From Argyresthia goedartella (Eukaryota; Arthropoda; Insecta; Lepidoptera; Argyresthiidae): a stretch of DNA of 64,000 nucleotides. The notes under the pieces are model-generated. The model had not been told where the DNA came from. It ran no database searches and was given only the letters and a program-made list of their open reading frames with translations. Every line of letters begins with the position of its first letter. Position 1 is the stretch's first letter. This document shows, piece after piece, positions 22,207 through 33,539 of this stretch. The stretch covers positions 33,934,749-33,998,748 of the forward strand of contig OX463807.1 of NCBI GenBank assembly GCA_949825045.1, in the 5' to 3' direction. Made by a program: the position numbers and the translations under genes.

Positions 22207-22687
22207 AAAGACTCCACCTTTCTGTATAGAGGTTGTTGTTTTCTAAAGCTACGCCCAACTCAGTGACTTTTAGTTTAGGTATCGCTTGTAACTATTTGTC
22301 GTGTGAAAGTGCGTCTTTATGTTGTGCGTGCGTGCCACAAAGTCGCATTTTATGCTTTAGTAACTAGTGCATAAAGTTTATTTTTAAATCATCGTAAAGA
22401 CTAAGATACTCAGGCTCAACAGCCCCACGTATAGTAAAACATCGCAGAATAAAGTCGTTATTTTTCGTGTGTCTTTATTAAATCCTTTCCTTCTATATCT
22501 TCCTTTAATCCTATCCTTTATTAAATAAACAGAATTGGTGTCATTTATTATTGAAGAAGGTTTTAATGACTTGGCATTATTAAGTCTAATAGCACATGTT
22601 GAAAATAAAATTAAAAAACTTTTTAAAATTTTCGTTGTGGCTATTCTCATTTGCAATTTTGCAACATTTTGTAACTTAATTGAAGTG

Positions 22688-22727
22688 AACAGTGAAATAT
22701 GACGTTAAGTCGTCATATTTCACTGTT
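22688..22727. repeat. 17-bp inverted repeat, 6-nt loop
   Basis: AACAGTGAAATATGACG (22688-22704), loop TTAAGT, then the exact complement (22711-22727). Confidence 0.9.
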
Positions 22728-22848
22728 GTACACATACAACAATGTAATATTCATGTGGCGACGTTACATTTCTCGCAATCTAAGTGATAAGCTGTAAACG
22801 GGCCATTTTACCCCTCGAGTTAACTACACAGGGTAAAATAACATCTTT

Positions 22849-23338
22849 TATCTACACACGTATCATAAACCATCTTTACTGCGTACAAAAACCGCACGTT
22901 ACGATCATCATAATGTTAAACTACTTGGCAAAAACTCATTTCTTATCTAAAAAATTACACATTATGACCATAATGTGTAATTTTTCTACATATTATGACA
23001 TTCAAATTTCGAACGCCGACGCCCGCATGCATGCCGCCCCTATTTTGTCTGTGAAGTTAGCAATGACATTTAAATTTCGAACGTCGACGCCCGCCTGCGT
23101 GAAGATAGCACTACAGAACAAGCTAAACAACTGCAGAGCCACAATGCCGGTCAAACATGCGGTTCCTGAACACATCAATGAGAGCTTATGATATGTGTGT
23201 AGATAAACTAGTGTATGTAACTGTACATAATTAGGCATTAAAATTCTCGAGTGATATTATTATGAAACTCGCGTTTCATAAACCCACTCTCGAGTATTAA
23301 TGCCCTCCATTATGTAGCAGTCACATAAACTACTATTA
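22849..23338 (+). repeat. Dispersed repeat F, copy 3 with internal duplication
   Basis: Same family, with a partial internal duplication of the TTTCGAACG...CGCCTGCGTG segment (about 22994-23102). The related frame continues through it (22784-23191). Confidence 0.75.
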
Positions 23339-23838
23339 CGGACTAGTTGTACAATCTGCTATTATTTTTCCGGCGCATAATTTTGAATTGTCGTTCAATT
23401 TGTCCTGAAATAACCTTAAAGTGCGAACACGCCCAGCCGGATGTTGCGAGCGATAGAAGTAATTCCACAATTTAATGGTTTTTAAGGTATTTTTCAGTGT
23501 TTTTTTTTGCTTCAGGTTCGTACAAATAACCACCCCTGAGTCGGCCCTAACTTTACCAAACAACATCATGTATTGTTAAGTATAGAGAAGGTAAATCTCA
23601 TTTACCGAATTTCATCCAATAAAAGAATCTCAGTAGAACAGTATGTCCTTTTCTTTTAATTTGCCCGGCTCATAATTTTGCCGTCGCGCTAGGACAAACA
23701 TTTTGTCCACCTTGTGGCGCTCGTACTGTTTCCAACATGAATCTAGTTATTAAATGAGTTGGACAAGGCTTGCCTCCTAAACCATTCCGCTTCGTTTTTA
23801 CTTCCTAAAATCGAAGTAAAAAATACTGTTTTGCTATG

Positions 23839-24098
23839 GGAAATATTAAACTGCACATCGAAAATACTGATTTGCACCGCAAATATCAGGGCAAAATGCT
23901 GCGTAGCATAGGTGAAGGGTGAAGGGGTGAGCGAAGTGAAGTCTCCTTATCCTTCGTGTTAGGTTGAACATGTCAAAACAAAAAATACTTAAAATATAAA
24001 TTTAAGACACATAAAATATTTAAAAAATAAAAAGTGTTTTTGTTGATCCTTTTTTGCTGTGCAAATGAGAATTTTTGATGTGCGGTTAAATACCAGCC
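23839..24098 (-). mobile_element. GTGCA-TIR MITE, left of the minisatellite
   Basis: Same family as 16605-16870, opposite orientation, starting GGAAATATTAAACTGCAC and ending AAATACCAGCC. It pairs with the inverted copy at 25154-25395 around the minisatellite element. Confidence 0.8.
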
Positions 24099-24218
24099 TT
24101 TTTCTATTCATTAAACGTCAATCTGACGTCATTTATCTCGATTTCACTTGGGATTGATAAGTGTACTCATTCATGATATAATTGATATCGTTACCTGCTA
24201 AATTTTACTAAAAAGCCT

Positions 24219-25092
24219 TAACATCCAAACAGGTCGAAAGTCTAATCCGCTGATGAAGAGGCCGTCCGATGGCTGCTCAGGTCCGCTGATGAAGAGGCCG
24301 TCCGATGGCTGCTCAGGTCCGCTGATGAAGAGGCCGTCCGATGGCTGCTCAGGTTGCCGCTGATGAAGAGGCCGTCCGATGGCTGCTCAGGTTGCCGCTG
24401 ATGAAGAGGCCGTCCGATGGCTGCTCAGGTTGCCGCTGATGAAGAGGCCGTCCGATGGCTGCTCAGGTCCGCTGATGAAGAGGCCGTCCGATGGCTGCTC
24501 AGGTTGCCGCTGATGAAGAGGCCGTCCGATGGCTGCTCAGGTTGCCGCTGATGAAGAGGCCGTCCGATGGCTGCTCAGGTTGCCGCTGATGAAGAGGCCG
24601 TCCGATGGCTGCTCAGGTCCGCTGATGAAGAGGCCGTCCGATGGCTGCTCAGGTTGCCGCTGATGAAGAGGCCGTCCGATGGCTGCTCAGGTTGCCGCTG
24701 ATGAAGAGGCCGTCCGATGGCTGCTCAGGTTGCCGCTGATGAAGAGGCCGTCCGATGGCTGCTCAGGTTGCCGCTGATGAAGAGGCCGTCCGATGGCTGC
24801 TCAGGTTGCCGCTGATGAAGAGGCCGTCCGATGGCTGCTCAGGTTGCCGCTGATGAAGAGGCCGTCCGATGGCTGCTCAGGTTGCCGCTGATGAAGAGGC
24901 CTTCCGATGGCTGCTCAGGTTGCCGCTGATGAAGAGGCCGTCCGATGGCTGCTCAGGTCCGCTGATGAAGAGGCCGTCCGATGGCTGCTCAGGTTGCCGC
25001 TGATGAAGAGGCCGTCCGATGGCTGCTCAGGTTGCCGCTGATGAAGAGGCCGTCCGATGGCTGCTCAGGTTGCCTTTATTATTTGGATGTTA
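24219..25092. mobile_element. Inverted-repeat element carrying the minisatellite
   Basis: Perfect 11-bp inverted repeats TAACATCCAAA (24219-24229) and TTTGGATGTTA (25082-25092) bracket the array closely. TTAA (24218-24221) and TTAT (25090-25093) flank the CATCCAAA core, which might be a degraded TTAA target duplication. The class is unknown; no transposase is present. Confidence 0.5.
24246..25074 (+). repeat. 22-unit minisatellite, 36/38-bp period
   Basis: A unit of about 36 bp contains CTGATGAAGAGGCC and GATGGCTGCTCAGG. Neighbouring units are joined by either a short (36-bp) or a long (38-bp, extra TG) linker. The only substitution seen is one G-to-T in unit 18. Linkers read S S LLL S LLL S LLLLLLLL S LL. 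Each unit can fold by GAGGCC with GGC...CTC. Because the two unit lengths change frame, no long ORF crosses the array. Confidence 0.97.
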
Positions 25093-25153
25093 TGACCAAA
25101 CGCAATAATAGGATCAGTTTCAACCCAAGTCAACAACTCCACTATTAAAAAAT

Positions 25154-25395
25154 GGCTAGTATTTAATCGCACATCAAAAAAACTTATTTTGCACAGAAAA
25201 AAAGGATCAGCAAAAACACTTTTTATATTTTAAATATGTTATATGTATCAAGTTTAAGTTAATGTTTTAAGTATTTTTGTTGTTCTTGCATGTTCAACCT
25301 AACACGAAGGATAAAGGAGGCTTCGCTTCGCTCACCCCCTTTACCCTTGACCTAAGATATCGCTGCATTTTGTTATGTGCAGTTTAATGTTTCCC
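25154..25395 (+). mobile_element. GTGCA-TIR MITE, right of the minisatellite
   Basis: Starts GGCTAGTATTTAATCGCAC and ends GTGCAGTTTAATGTTTCCC, with a small internal deletion near the right end. Inverted relative to the copy at 23839-24098. Confidence 0.8.
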
Positions 25396-26061
25396 TTAAA
25401 ATATGTCCTATTCATGAATCGAGTTGCGAATTCCACCGGAACTCTAACGTTCTTATTGACTATTCAGCACAAACTCGTCAGCCGTGCCACATCCACGAAC
25501 AAACTAAGAAATGCAAGTTTTTTTTCTCTGCAAAGCAATTCGGTACACACGCTCTTCGTGAAGATTCACAATTTTGTCCTCCCCCCCTCCCGTCTTTCCT
25601 CCCTCCCCTCCCTCTTGCTAGACCACATTGCTCCTTCTAGAAGGATTGTCACTGGAAGCGCCATTACGAATGGATTCATGTAAAGGTAAACGTTGAGACG
25701 CGATATCGCACTACCGATATCGATTCGACTGCCGATAAAAATTGCTCTTACGTCCGAATGAAGCGATCCAACTGCAATTCGATATTTTAGTAAATGAATT
25801 ATTTTGGTGAGTTTTAATTGCCTTTAAGTAGCTTCATAGGAGGTAAGAGCAATTTAGATCGGCAGTTGATTCGATATCGACCGTGCGATATTGCTTTATG
25901 ATAATTGTTCTTCAGTCGATGTTTGTTGACACTTGTTCACACTGCACTGATTTACCTGGTGTGAATAAACCAACCATAAAGAAAAACAATGAAATGTTCA
26001 CAACATAATATTGTCAAATATTATATTTCTATATACATCGACAGAAGCTTGAACTCACTGC

Positions 26062-26310
26062 GAATAATACTTGGACTCAATTTACACACATTGATCTAGC
26101 CCCAAACTAGGATCCCCTGTATCTAGGGTACTAGACAACGAAACACATACTTATATAGATAAATATTATACATAGATAGATAAACTACCATGACTAGGGT
26201 ACGAACATCCGTTCTCATCAAACAAATATTTGCCCCCACCGGGACTCGAACCAGGGACCCTTGGCTTCGTAGGCAGGGTCACTGCCGACTTCCCCATTCG
26301 GGTCGTCTAA
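26062..26310 (-). mobile_element. SINE-B copy 1 (tRNA-type head)
   Basis: Near full length, reverse. The head ends ATTCGGGTCGTC and has a GGGACTCGAACC B box complement. The body has the GATAAATATTATA and CTAGCCCCAAACTAGG blocks. Confidence 0.8.
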
Positions 26311-26929
26311 GGTAATATTCTCAGTCAGATCCTTCTTAAAACTTTAAAAACATTTTTGAAGCGAACAGTTTAAAAAATGTTTATCCAAATCGACCTATTT
26401 GTGAGTTCCGCCATTACTAACACATGTAGCAATTCGTTTTACATATATGAAAGACAAATAGAAGATAGATTTATAGATTTTAAAGCATTTGTTGTAATCT
26501 CTAATGTATCAATGCTGTAATGTAGAATGTAGACACAAAATGAAATGTAAGCATATTTGTAGATGTCTACAGTAATAAAAATCTTAGAAAAAAATAAAAA
26601 AATAAGGCGGCTCCAGGCCTCATTGTGGTAAGTACCTATGTAACCAGCCTGCATTTAATATCGTCTCCGTCGTCTGCTTACGGTCGCCCTAATTGTTAAT
26701 AAGGGTAAGATTTCGGTCCAACTAGGTATGTAACGGTTTTGTTATTTTTTTGTTGGTAAATTTGATTCCGGTATGGTTGCACCTTAGAATACGGACGAGT
26801 TGTTTAGATCTCTAATATAATATTAATTGATGCCACAAGATTTTAATGCAATATACTTATCTGATAATACGATATCTAAGGTAACCTAAATAAAAATGGA
26901 AGGGTGTGAGGAAATTGTTATCATCATCT

Positions 26930-27395
26930 CAGTTAAATCAGAAGACTTACTTAACTTAGCCTTAGTTTATTCAAGATTACTTAAATGATGGGACCGTATG
27001 GGTAATCTGGCTCAACATAGACCTTGCTGTTAATAATTTTGTAATTTATTCCTGCTTATTAATTATGATAATGACATATTTTGTATTAGTTAAGCATAAG
27101 TTGTTTATCTATCTAAGTATAATATTTATCTATATAAGTATGTGTATCGTTGTCTAGTACCCAAGATACAGGGAATCCTAGTTTGGGGCTAGATCAAAGT
27201 GTGTAAATGGTGTCCAAGGTATTATTATTATTATTATTATTATAAGCAATTTTTATAAGAGATCTAAAAATCAATCTGTGGGAGTTTCTACGCCCTTCTT
27301 CTTCCACCGTGGTCCTATGAGAAGTGGCAAAAAATTACGATTGCTAAGTATATGTAAATGTCTACAGTAATAAAGACATTTGGAATTTTATTTTG
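26930..27395 (+). pseudogene. LINE 3' end, interrupted by SINE-B
   Basis: Parts are 26930-27100 and 27242-27395. Matches 40365-40650, including CAATCTGTGGGAGTTTCTAC and TCTACAGTAATAAAGA. Only the end of the reverse-transcriptase ORF and the 3' UTR remain. Confidence 0.65.
27101..27241 (+). mobile_element. SINE-B copy 2, 5' truncated, inside a LINE 3' end
   Basis: Lacks the tRNA-like head and ends in an ATT microsatellite. ATAAG occurs on both sides and is the likely target duplication. The interrupted LINE is continuous at 40330-40682. Confidence 0.75.
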
Positions 27396-27707
27396 AACAT
27401 AATTTAACATCGCGCCTTACCATCTAAAAATAATGTCCTTGATCCAGCAACTTTAAGAAAACGATATATTGTCCAATCTCTCTACTAAATCTAAAACTCC
27501 ACATGCACAGAATGAGTGCTCATTTTCCCCCAAACCCTCACTTCCTGGCGCCTTCACCTGATGATGGATGGGCTCCGATGATTTATACGCGCGCGTCACC
27601 CCGGCCCTATTTATGCACTTATTGTGGAGGAAAACGATCATAATTCATAATACTGCGCGCGCAAGTCACGAGAGACTGAGAGGATAAATAATTTTAGCTA
27701 TAATAAT

Positions 27708-27800
27708 AAAGCTCAGTGTTATAGTGGGTTGACGCTCGCTTCTCATGCAGGAGATGCAGGTCCAAATCCGGTGCTATCTGCTGACCATACCAATGAGATA
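27708..27800 (+). mobile_element. SINE-C head fragment
   Basis: Shares GCTTCTCATGCAGGAGATGC and CCAATGAGATA with the SINE-C head; the rest is missing. Confidence 0.55.
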
Positions 27801-28395
27801 GAGGCCCAGTTCTGGCTGTTGAGGTGTTGGGCGCCGCATTCGCCCATCGTCTTCTGGCGGGGTAGCGGAACTGGCGGGGTAGCCCGATGCCATTCCGCGC
27901 CGCCCCGATACTTTAAAAATTAGGTGTTTTTTCGAAATTACTGAACAACGGAAATAAGCTAATTGATAAAATTTAAGGATTAATACGGAGCTCTAAAAGA
28001 GGAAAATTTAGGCATAAAAATTATGAGAAAAATCAGTAATTTTATATTAAAATTATTGAATCTCCTTTTAAATATAGACTATGTTCAGGATTTTTTACGA
28101 TCGAGCCAAATTAATCCAATCACGTAACGACATAGTATTTAAACTAAATTATCTCTTTGTGAATGACATATAATCTTTTGAGATCTATGAATTAATTGCA
28201 TTTTTTTTTTGCCAAAGCTCTCTTCAGTGGTTTTGTGTGATCGGGCCTTAAGGCTACTATCGCTTTTTGGTACACGTCGCTTCACGAATTATGAGCGTTG
28301 GCCTTGAATGCGCAGTAGTAATTTTCTAATAACTGTAAGTACATATGCGCAGTAAGCCACGCCATTTTAGCCCAGCGCTCTTAATTCGTGAGACG

Positions 28396-28512
28396 ACCTA
28401 TGGTAGTAGCCGCAAAACCCCTCCATCAACCCGCACTGAGCCAGCGTGGTGGAGTATGGCTCATTCTTAGTCGTATCTGGGTAAAGGCCCGTGCCCCTTA
28501 GTGGGCTACATT
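28396..28512 (+). mobile_element. SINE-C body fragment
   Basis: AACCCCTCCATCAACCCGCA, then the CAGCGTGGTGGAGTATGG block, ending GTGGGCTACATTT. Confidence 0.65.
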
Positions 28513-28919
28513 TGTTTATTTATTTATAGATATACATATATGTATAGCATCTCGCCTTTTACCATAAGAAGTTGCTGTTGAAGAAGGCAGTGGGCGTCAG
28601 CAAGTTTTTGCGATATTGAGTGACCGGTGCTTGCCGGGATAGAAGGATTCCTCACATCGTTTTACCTATACATTGCCGTTAGAAAGTTAATATGTAAGTA
28701 CGGATGTACTTACATATTAAATTATACTCATCAAATCTACAACTAAACGCCCACCCACACAAATAATTATCGGAATAGACGATAGTTTTCGTATACCCAC
28801 ACAATAATGAGGGAGTCCATCGCCGCTCCGGCTATAACTTGTACCAAACAGTGAAGATAGGCTCTGAGCTCATTAGCCCCGAACAATCAATCATACAAAA
28901 TTAACGCCGCGATTTCGCG

Positions 28920-29460
28920 CCGAAACGGGACGTTACCCGCAGACGTCTCCGGTTTGGCGGCGGAGTGGACGGACACATAACCGGCAAAAAAGCGGTAACA
29001 GAGCTGCAATCGCTCGCAACATAGGGCTAACAGAGCGGCAACTGGGCAACATGACGACCCGAATAGCCGAGTCGGCAGTGACCCTGCCTACGAAGCCAAG
29101 GGTCCCGGGTTTGAGTCCCGATGGGGGCAAATATTTGTTTGGTGAGAACGGAGTTTGTACCCTAGTCATGGCTGTTTATCTATCTAAGTAAAATATTTAT
29201 CTATGTAAGTATGTGTAGCTTTGTCTAGTACCCAAGATACAGGGAATCCTAGTTTGGGGCTAGATCAATGTGTGTATATAGTGTCCAAGGATTATTATTA
29301 TTTTAACCGAGCGGTAAAGAACGGACAATGGCGCAGTAGCAGGGCGGGAACGGAGCGGGGCCGGAGCGGTTACAGAACGGCATTGGCGCGGCAACGATGT
29401 GGTAACAAAGCGGCCACGTTGCGGCAACGTCACACGACAATATCGCATCGCTACTGAAAG
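28920..29460 (+). repeat. Degenerate GCGG-rich tandem region
   Basis: Loosely repeated motifs of the GCGGTAAC/GAGCGG/GCGGCAAC type on both sides of the SINE-B at 29053-29304. GC-rich against an AT-rich background. No convincing gene. Confidence 0.4.
29053..29304 (+). mobile_element. SINE-B copy 3
   Basis: Full length: A-box-like TAGCCGAGTCGGCA, B-box-like GGGTTTGAGTCCC, body, and ATT tail. It interrupts a degenerate GCGG-rich region. Confidence 0.8.
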
Positions 29461-29784
29461 TACACAACATATCAAGTCCAACGCAGCTTTCATGTAATGC
29501 GGTTGTGCAGAAAGCATAGAAATACATGAAAGGCCGTCATCTCCACCAGACGATAGCGTCAACAAACACATCGCCTCACAATTCCTGCGTCGCGAACGAG
29601 TGGTTAGTTCGCGACAAACAACCACTTAGTGGGTATATTGTGCTGGTGTCGGTACAGCCATACCTAAGCGAATCTAGACGTTCTTCTTGAGACGTTTTGT
29701 AGTAATTTCAAAGGATGCTGGAATACAGGTCAGAATTGGAATTCGACCAAATGGGTTGAACAAAAGCATAAACACAAACATTTA

Positions 29785-29945
29785 TATACAGTCACATTGC
29801 TTCTGGCCCCACACTAGGAAACCCTGTGTTGTGGGAACAGCGACGTCATAGACATATAAACATCGAAGACCTGTGAAATTTTTCGTCCTCCCAGTGATTT
29901 GAACCAGGGAACTCTCGCAGAGCCTCAAACCGCAACGCCAAGAAG
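29785..29945 (-). mobile_element. SINE-A copy 2
   Basis: Reverse orientation, from GGCCCCACACTAGGA through CAGCGACGTCATAGACA to a diverged B box (GATTTGAACC). Confidence 0.7.
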
Positions 29946-30044
29946 TAGTTTTATACCTAAAAGACGTTTTCAGTATGAACCAATTTTACATCTTGCATGT
30001 GAATCGTTTTACAATGAAAAAATATATCTTTGACACTTAAATAA

Positions 30045-30333
30045 ATGTAGCCCATTAATGTCCCCACCGAGGGGAACAGGACTTTACCCGGATACGAATA
30101 ACATTAAGCCATACTCCACCACGCTGGCTCAGTGCGGGTAGATGGAGGGTTTTACGACCACTAACACGTTGCGATAGTAACCGGGACCTACAGCTTGACG
30201 TGTCATCCGAAACACTGAACCTCTGATACTTTAGTTAAGATAAATTAATTATCTCATGGAACATGGTCAGGATTCGAAACTGCATCTCCTGTGAGAGAAG
30301 CAAGCGTGAAACCCAATAGACCACCGAGCTCAT
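30045..30333 (-). mobile_element. SINE-C, near full length
   Basis: Reverse copy joining body and tRNA-like head, with a GATTCGAAACTGC B box complement. It shows that the separate head and body pieces elsewhere belong to one family. Confidence 0.75.
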
Positions 30334-30533
30334 ACTGCTTTTACACTTACTGCACCGTTTTGAAGCTGATTATATTATGATATCAGTCATGGTACAGTAC
30401 ACAGATGTAAGCACCTTCATACATACTAGCTAAACTGTTAACTAATCTGTAATATCTTAATATGTGCCACCAGCACGAAGGCAAATCAACATACAGTTGG
30501 GCGGCTCGGAAACTTCCCTTGAATATTCCCTTT

Positions 30534-30583
30534 TTTGGGAACATTCCCTGGAATATTTAAATATTCCAGGGAATGTTCCCAAA
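30534..30583. repeat. 50-bp perfect palindrome
   Basis: Each 25-bp arm reads from TTTGGGAACATTCCC to GAATATTT, meeting at TTT|AAA with no spacer. Confidence 0.9.
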
Positions 30584-30943
30584 CGGTGGGAGGATTGATT
30601 TTGTATGGTAATAACTAAAATGGAGTTGCTCAGATCAAATCGAATTCATATTAAAAGCAGTTCAGAATGAAGTCCACAACCTCTTACAGTAATAATATAA
30701 AAATATGATCACAACTTTCTCTGATACTTTTTATTGTGAAATAAATCACCTATCGGTGAATCTTGAAGGGCTCTATGTTCGATTTATGGGGGTAAAGAGT
30801 AATGTAGGAAGAAAATAATATCTCAGATAATTTTTTAGGGTTTCGTACTTTAAAAGGGAAAAATAAACCTTTATCCTTATCTTAATTATCTAGGATCACT
30901 TTGTTGTCTGCCCGCCGTCTGTCAAGAATTGTTTTCTCTTTTT

Positions 30944-31360
30944 AGGGTTCCGTACCCGAAGGGTTCCAAACGGGACCCTATTACTAACACTCCGCTGTCC
31001 GTCCGTCCGTCCGTCCGTCCGTCCGTCTGTCACCAGGCTGTATCTCAAGAACCTAGCTAGCTAGAGAGTTGAAATTTTCACAGATTATGTATTTATGTTG
31101 CCGCTATAACAACAAATACTAAAAAACAGGATAAAAGAAATATTTAAGGGGGCTCCCATACAACAATTCTTTCAATACCACATACAAACTTATGGATGCA
31201 CCTGGTTACGTACATGGAGTGTGAAAGTAACCGCACCAATAACTTTGTAAACAATATTTTGCTGTGTAAAATCCAAACTATTCACTTCACACCATCGCTT
31301 CCATTGAACGGTGGTACGGAACCCTTCGTGCGCGATTTAGACTCGCACTTGACCGGTTTT
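30944..31360 (+). repeat. AGGGTTCCGTACC repeat, copy 2
   Basis: It starts AGGGTTCCGTACCC and contains GTCC tandem repeats (30996-31032). It ends GGTACGGAACCCT, then a short palindrome and ACTTGACCGG plus T-run. The 13-bp inverted terminal match is exact in this copy. Confidence 0.8.
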
Positions 31361-33539
31361 ATTTCTTTTTTGTAAGTTGTTTTTTCAAAACTACTAATTA
31401 TTCCCTAATTTCAAAGATACAGTTTTGAGACAATTGAAATACCTATTTTTAACGCAAGAACCATATCAATATTCTTTTTGATCCCAATAAATAACTCGTT
31501 TTAGTTAAAAAACATCTGTTTTATTTTTATTTTTTTCATGTAGTTTCCAATAACATGTTTTCAAACATACAGATTAAACAAAAGGGATGTTTATTATATT
31601 TATTCACAACATATTTTTTTTTTGCGACTTGGGAAATGTCTTCCTTCGGAGGAATAGCGCTGCAAAATTTGGTATATGACCGAATTTGACGTTACCCGGT
31701 ATCTCAAGGAAAGATTCACGGGAATTTTTTGGAAATGTTCCCGGGAGTGCATATTTTGTATGCAGTTGGCTTTATTCAGAGAATAGTGTTGACTCACCTA
31801 CGTGCTGGTGGCCAGTGGCACAGATAATGTCAACGTGACAGATATGAAGGATGTTCACATGCACACGTAGAGATGTGTTATATGCAAATATACTTACTTT
31901 TAGATGTACATAGGTTGTGCTGCTGGGAAAAAAACTGTTAGTAAAAAATAGATAGATAAAGCATAATAAAGAAAACGTTAAACTCACAGAGAACCAGTTT
32001 GTACGGAATTACGGATTCTCTATGTAAGAAAAGAACAGTAGATAAACCTATGTCTACTATTAAACATAAGCCTGTAGCGTCCCAAAACGAATTTCTAACA
32101 CCCGTGACATCGTTATATCAAAACAAAGAGCAAACATCTTGACATTAACTTTAACACCTTGAAAGCCGAAAGATAGCGCCAGTAATATAGGTACTAACTG
32201 GCAGCTCGAGTCGGCGGCATGACAAAGGGCTGCGAGGCGGCGGTGGCTTTGATCTCCGCCGGCCATCTTGTCGGCAGTTGTTTGTGATGGCTGCAGCCGT
32301 CAAATGGGGTCTGACGAGCTGTTAGTGAATTTTAAACGAATGTTAGCTCGAGCGAGCGCTGCATGTGCGTCCGTTCGATTTTCGGAAATGACGCGATCAG
32401 TTCCTGTGGGTGAATTGCTGAAGAGAAACAGCAGGAATTGATACCGTTTGTATTCCTGCTATATTTCGTATTTTGGCTAGAATTCAGTGGGTACAAGAAC
32501 AACACTTACTTCAATTCAAACATTTCATAATCATCAAAAAATCCTACCTACTCTTCTACTGCTGATTAAAAAGGATACTACCAAATCCATTTGAGCGTCT
32601 CGCCACAGGGCGTCAAGACCGTCAAGTCTTGTGTATCGAACCCTCCTGAAATATGCAACGTCATCTGGGATTAGAGGGGCAGCGTTCAATCCATTCTCAT
32701 TGCATGAAGTAATTGTTGCCTAGTCATTGCTTACTTCCTTCGGTTACCTGGATGACGTGTTAGTGTCAGTGCCTAATGGTGTTTTTGATTTATTGTCGTT
32801 TGTAAACCTGTATTGTTGAAGATTTATGTTTTGGTTGCATTATTAAGTGAAAAGATTAGGCCCGCTGAGCACAGTCGGGTGATCGGACCTCTATTTTGAT
32901 TTGTCACCCATGTGCGATTCACCCACCTAGTTAGTAATTTGTATGATTATTTTATTAACTTTTTCTATAATCAGGTATAACTTAACTATAAGACTTCAGA
33001 TAAAAAATAATCTAAAGAAACCACCACATTTAACACAAAGCCATTCAAACCCAACGTTAAAACACCTTTGTTATCTTAGAAAACTTTGAGAAGATTATGT
33101 AAATTGCCATGACTAAGACATTTCTAGATAATGAACAAATAATGAAAGTGCATTTTTTGCTCCCATAAACATTAACTCTGTTGGTGGTCCAAGAACAATA
33201 CATATTTGGATAAAGTTGGATTTCGAAGTGAAAAGCAAAAGTTTCTACCTGTGATTATTACGCAAGGGGCTTCTGAGAAAAAAAGGTTTATAACATTTTA
33301 GAGACTTATTCAAATACAAGTATAAAGGTATCGAGGAAAGGCTTACAAACGATCATATCTTCAGTTAGTATTTCAAGCAAACCTAGCAAAATATTTAAAA
33401 AGAGAATTGTCAAAAAAATGCAAAGAACACATTCAAAATTACAATGACGAAGATACAATTAATTATCCAAACAAACCAAACGACACATGACCCACATTAA
33501 GCATTTAAATCTAAAAACTCGGTAGAACGACACCCACGC
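31361..33539. other. No gene seen; upstream flank of noc/elbow
   Basis: AT-rich with a GC-richer stretch at 32150-32400 that might be regulatory. GGGAATTTTTTGGAAATGTTCCCGGG near 31715-31742 echoes the 50-bp palindrome at 30.5 kb in part. Confidence 0.45.

Noticed and set aside
24246..25074. CRISPR array
   Set aside because: Units are contiguous and identical with no unique spacers, and the sequence is animal DNA.
24246..25074. Tandem hammerhead ribozyme (each unit contains CTGATGA)
   Set aside because: The GAAA core segment and a placed cleavage site with three stems are missing from the unit.
24246..25074. Box C/D snoRNA cluster (TGATGA and CTGA motifs)
   Set aside because: The CTGA belongs to the same motif as TGATGA; there is no terminal stem or guide-length spacing.
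24246..25074. Protein with 12-residue repeats (ADEEAVRWLLRS reading)
   Set aside because: The 38-bp linkers shift frame after three units; no long ORF crosses the array.
29053..29120. tRNA gene
   Set aside because: A and B boxes are those of the SINE-B head, repeated in other copies; no cloverleaf is complete.
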